Under the pieces are notes generated by a model that had not been told where the DNA came from, made no database searches, and saw nothing but the letters and a program-made list of their open reading frames with translations. From JAGHEK01 sp044426235 (lineage in GTDB: Bacteria; Bacillota; Clostridia; Peptostreptococcales; Peptostreptococcaceae): a DNA stretch of 8,346 bases. The stretch's first letter is position 1. Every line of letters begins with the position of its first letter. The stretch covers positions 1 through 8,346 of the forward strand of contig JAWXUS010000045.1 in the NCBI GenBank assembly GCA_044426235.1, written 5' to 3'. Shown here in pieces: positions 7,141 through 8,346 of this stretch. The translations under genes and the position numbers were made by a program.

Positions 7141-7158
7141 AATAAACGATAGTTTATT
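7141..7158 (+). repeat. inverted repeat in the leader of the U32/TrhP-like gene
   Basis: AATAAAC and GTTTATT form perfect 7-bp arms around GATA, ending 5 bases before the GAAAGGAA ribosome site (7163-7170). It resembles the palindrome at 7051-7068 in its AATAAA...TTTATT arms, with centres 90 bp apart. It could be a second operator or a weak RNA hairpin near the ribosome site. The AT-only character makes it a weak call. Confidence 0.25.
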
Positions 7159-7176
7159 ATTTGAAAGGAAATTGTT

Positions 7177-8346
7177 ATGAATAAAATCGAATTATTAGCT
7201 CCTGCAGGAGATTTGGAAAGATTAAAAATAGCCTTCACATATGGTGCAGATGCTTGTTATATTGGTGGAGAAATTTTTGGAATGCGTTCGTCTGCAAAAA
7301 ACTTTTCATTTGATGATATGAAAGAGGCAACTAGATTTGCCCATAACTTAGGAAAGAAAGTTTTTGTTACGTTAAATATAATTCCAAAAAATAATGACTT
7401 AAATAGATTACCGGCATATCTTCTAAAACTTGAAGAATGTGGAATTGATGCAGTTATAGTTAGTGATGGGGGAGTATTTTCTATAGTTAGAAAAACTGTG
7501 CCAAATATGGAAATTCACATTAGTACACAAGCGAGTACTTCAAATTCAAAAGCATCACAATTTTGGTACAAAATGGGGGCTAAAAGGGTAGTTACTGCAA
7601 GGGAACTTTCGTTTAGTGAAACTAGAAGTATAAGAGATAATGTGCCTGAAGATATGGACATTGAGGCATTCGTGCACGGGGCAATGTGTATGTCGTATTC
7701 TGGAAAATGTGTTATAAGTAATTATACTACAGGTCGTGATGCAAATCGTGGGGCTTGTGCTCAACCTTGTAGATGGAAATATGATTTAGTTCAAGAAAAT
7801 AATGGAGAATACGAAAAAGTGTTAGATGATATAGATTCTTCATTCTTCTTTAATTCAAAAGATTTATGTATGATAGAATATGTAAAAGAACTTATTGAAT
7901 GTGGAATAACTAGTTTTAAAATAGAGGGGAGAATGAAAACTGCATACTACGTTGCAACTACAGTTCGTGCATATAGAATGGCCATAGATGCATATTATAA
8001 AGATCCTGAAAACTTTAAGACTAACAGTATGTGGCTTGAGGAACTTAAAAAGGGAAGTCATAGAGATTATTCAACAGGTTTCTATTTTGAAAGCCCAAAA
8101 GCTGAAGATCACAACTACGATAGTTCATCATATATTAGAAACTTTGACTTTATAGGAATCGTTCGTGAAAAGTTAGAAGATAATTACTACGTTGTTGAAC
8201 AAAGAAATAGAATGTTCTTAGGGGATAAAATTGAGATAATTGGACCATTTAAAGAAACTATTAATACAACTATTATAGAACTTTATGATGATAAAGGCTT
8301 ACCAATAGAATCAGCTCCTCACGCAAAACAAATAGTTAAAATGAAA
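7177..8346 (+). CDS. peptidase U32 family protein, TrhP-like tRNA U34 hydroxylase (3' end cut by window)
   Basis: 390 codons are visible with no stop before the window edge; long U32 proteins of Firmicutes (YrrO/TrhP2 type) are about 400-425 residues, so only a short C-terminal piece is missing. It opens with MNKIELLAPAGDLERLK, typical of the family, and contains the U32 signature: Glu163, Phe165, HGAMC (168-171), then SGKCVIS (175-181). Cys171, Cys178, Cys194 (RGAC) and Cys198 (QPC) form the expected four-cysteine Fe-S set. FKIEGRMK (247-254) and a C-terminal U32_C-type beta segment from about 323 are also present. Family members characterised in E. coli and B. subtilis support prephenate-dependent hydroxylation of tRNA uridine 34, the first step to 5-methoxyuridine-type wobble modification, despite the historic collagenase/peptidase label. 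The ATG is set by GAAAGGAA at 7163-7170, six bases upstream. It is transcribed divergently from the Hsp70-like gene. Other U32 roles (RlhA, UbiU/V-like) are less likely from start and length. Confidence 0.85.
   Translation, partial: MNKIELLAPAGDLERLKIAFTYGADACYIGGEIFGMRSSAKNFSFDDMKEATRFAHNLGKKVFVTLNIIPKNNDLNRLPAYLLKLEECGIDAVIVSDGGVFSIVRKTVPNMEIHISTQASTSNSKASQFWYKMGAKRVVTARELSFSETRSIRDNVPEDMDIEAFVHGAMCMSYSGKCVISNYTTGRDANRGACAQPCRWKYDLVQENNGEYEKVLDDIDSSFFFNSKDLCMIEYVKELIECGITSFKIEGRMKTAYYVATTVRAYRMAIDAYYKDPENFKTNSMWLEELKKGSHRDYSTGFYFESPKAEDHNYDSSSYIRNFDFIGIVREKLEDNYYVVEQRNRMFLGDKIEIIGPFKETINTTIIELYDDKGLPIESAPHAKQIVKMK

Noticed and set aside
6972..7176. Search for tRNA, CRISPR, riboswitch, T-box or heat-shock (CIRCE) elements in the divergent intergenic region
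   Set aside because: No cloverleaf, repeat-spacer pattern, T-box sequence or CIRCE-type 9-bp inverted repeat was seen; only promoters and two AT-rich inverted repeats.
7555..8061. Two minus-strand frames of 65-69 codons opposite the U32 gene
   Set aside because: They are antisense to the U32 signature region, whose sense frame is open and motif-rich; shadows of biased codon use.

Overview
The window is AT-rich, with strong GGAG-type ribosome binding sites, sigma-A-like promoters and short hairpin-plus-T-run terminators. Together with oxygen-sensitive or Fe-S-type enzymes and amino-acid catabolism, this suggests a low-GC, probably anaerobic Firmicute. A peptostreptococcal/Tissierellia-type organism such as Parvimonas or Peptoniphilus is a guess from general character, not from a match.

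Layout. (1) 54-2501, plus strand: a two-gene operon. The first gene is a CyuA/YhaM-family L-cysteine desulfidase, likely an [4Fe-4S] enzyme making pyruvate, ammonia and H2S. Nine bases later comes a class I PLP aminotransferase. The operon ends in a 9-bp hairpin with a GAAA loop that overlaps the last stop codon. (2) 2545-3974, plus strand: a MATE-family multidrug/cation antiporter with its own extended -10 promoter. (3) 3973-4007: a strong, nearly symmetric terminator shared by the convergent MATE gene and the next gene. (4) 4008-6971, minus strand: a 987-residue Hsp70-like protein. It has an unrecognised N-terminal region of about 360 residues, a nucleotide-binding domain with all the Hsp70/actin landmarks, and a short beta-rich tail instead of a full substrate-binding domain with lid. 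(5) 6972-7176: a 205-bp divergent promoter region with a perfect 8-bp-arm palindrome midway between the two predicted promoters, and a second, related inverted repeat in the leader of the next gene. (6) 7177 to the window end, plus strand: a peptidase U32 family protein, most like the long tRNA U34 hydroxylase TrhP/YrrO. It runs off the edge after 390 codons.

How the genes work together. The first two genes plausibly form an amino-acid (cysteine) degradation unit, with the aminotransferase handling the pyruvate or other 2-oxo acids. The MATE pump and the Hsp70-like gene look like independent transcription units that only share a terminator. The Hsp70-like gene and the U32 gene share a promoter region and could share a regulator. 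The Hsp70-like protein is the least ordinary item here. It stands alone, with no visible DnaJ, GrpE or other partner, and is the best candidate for undescribed biology.
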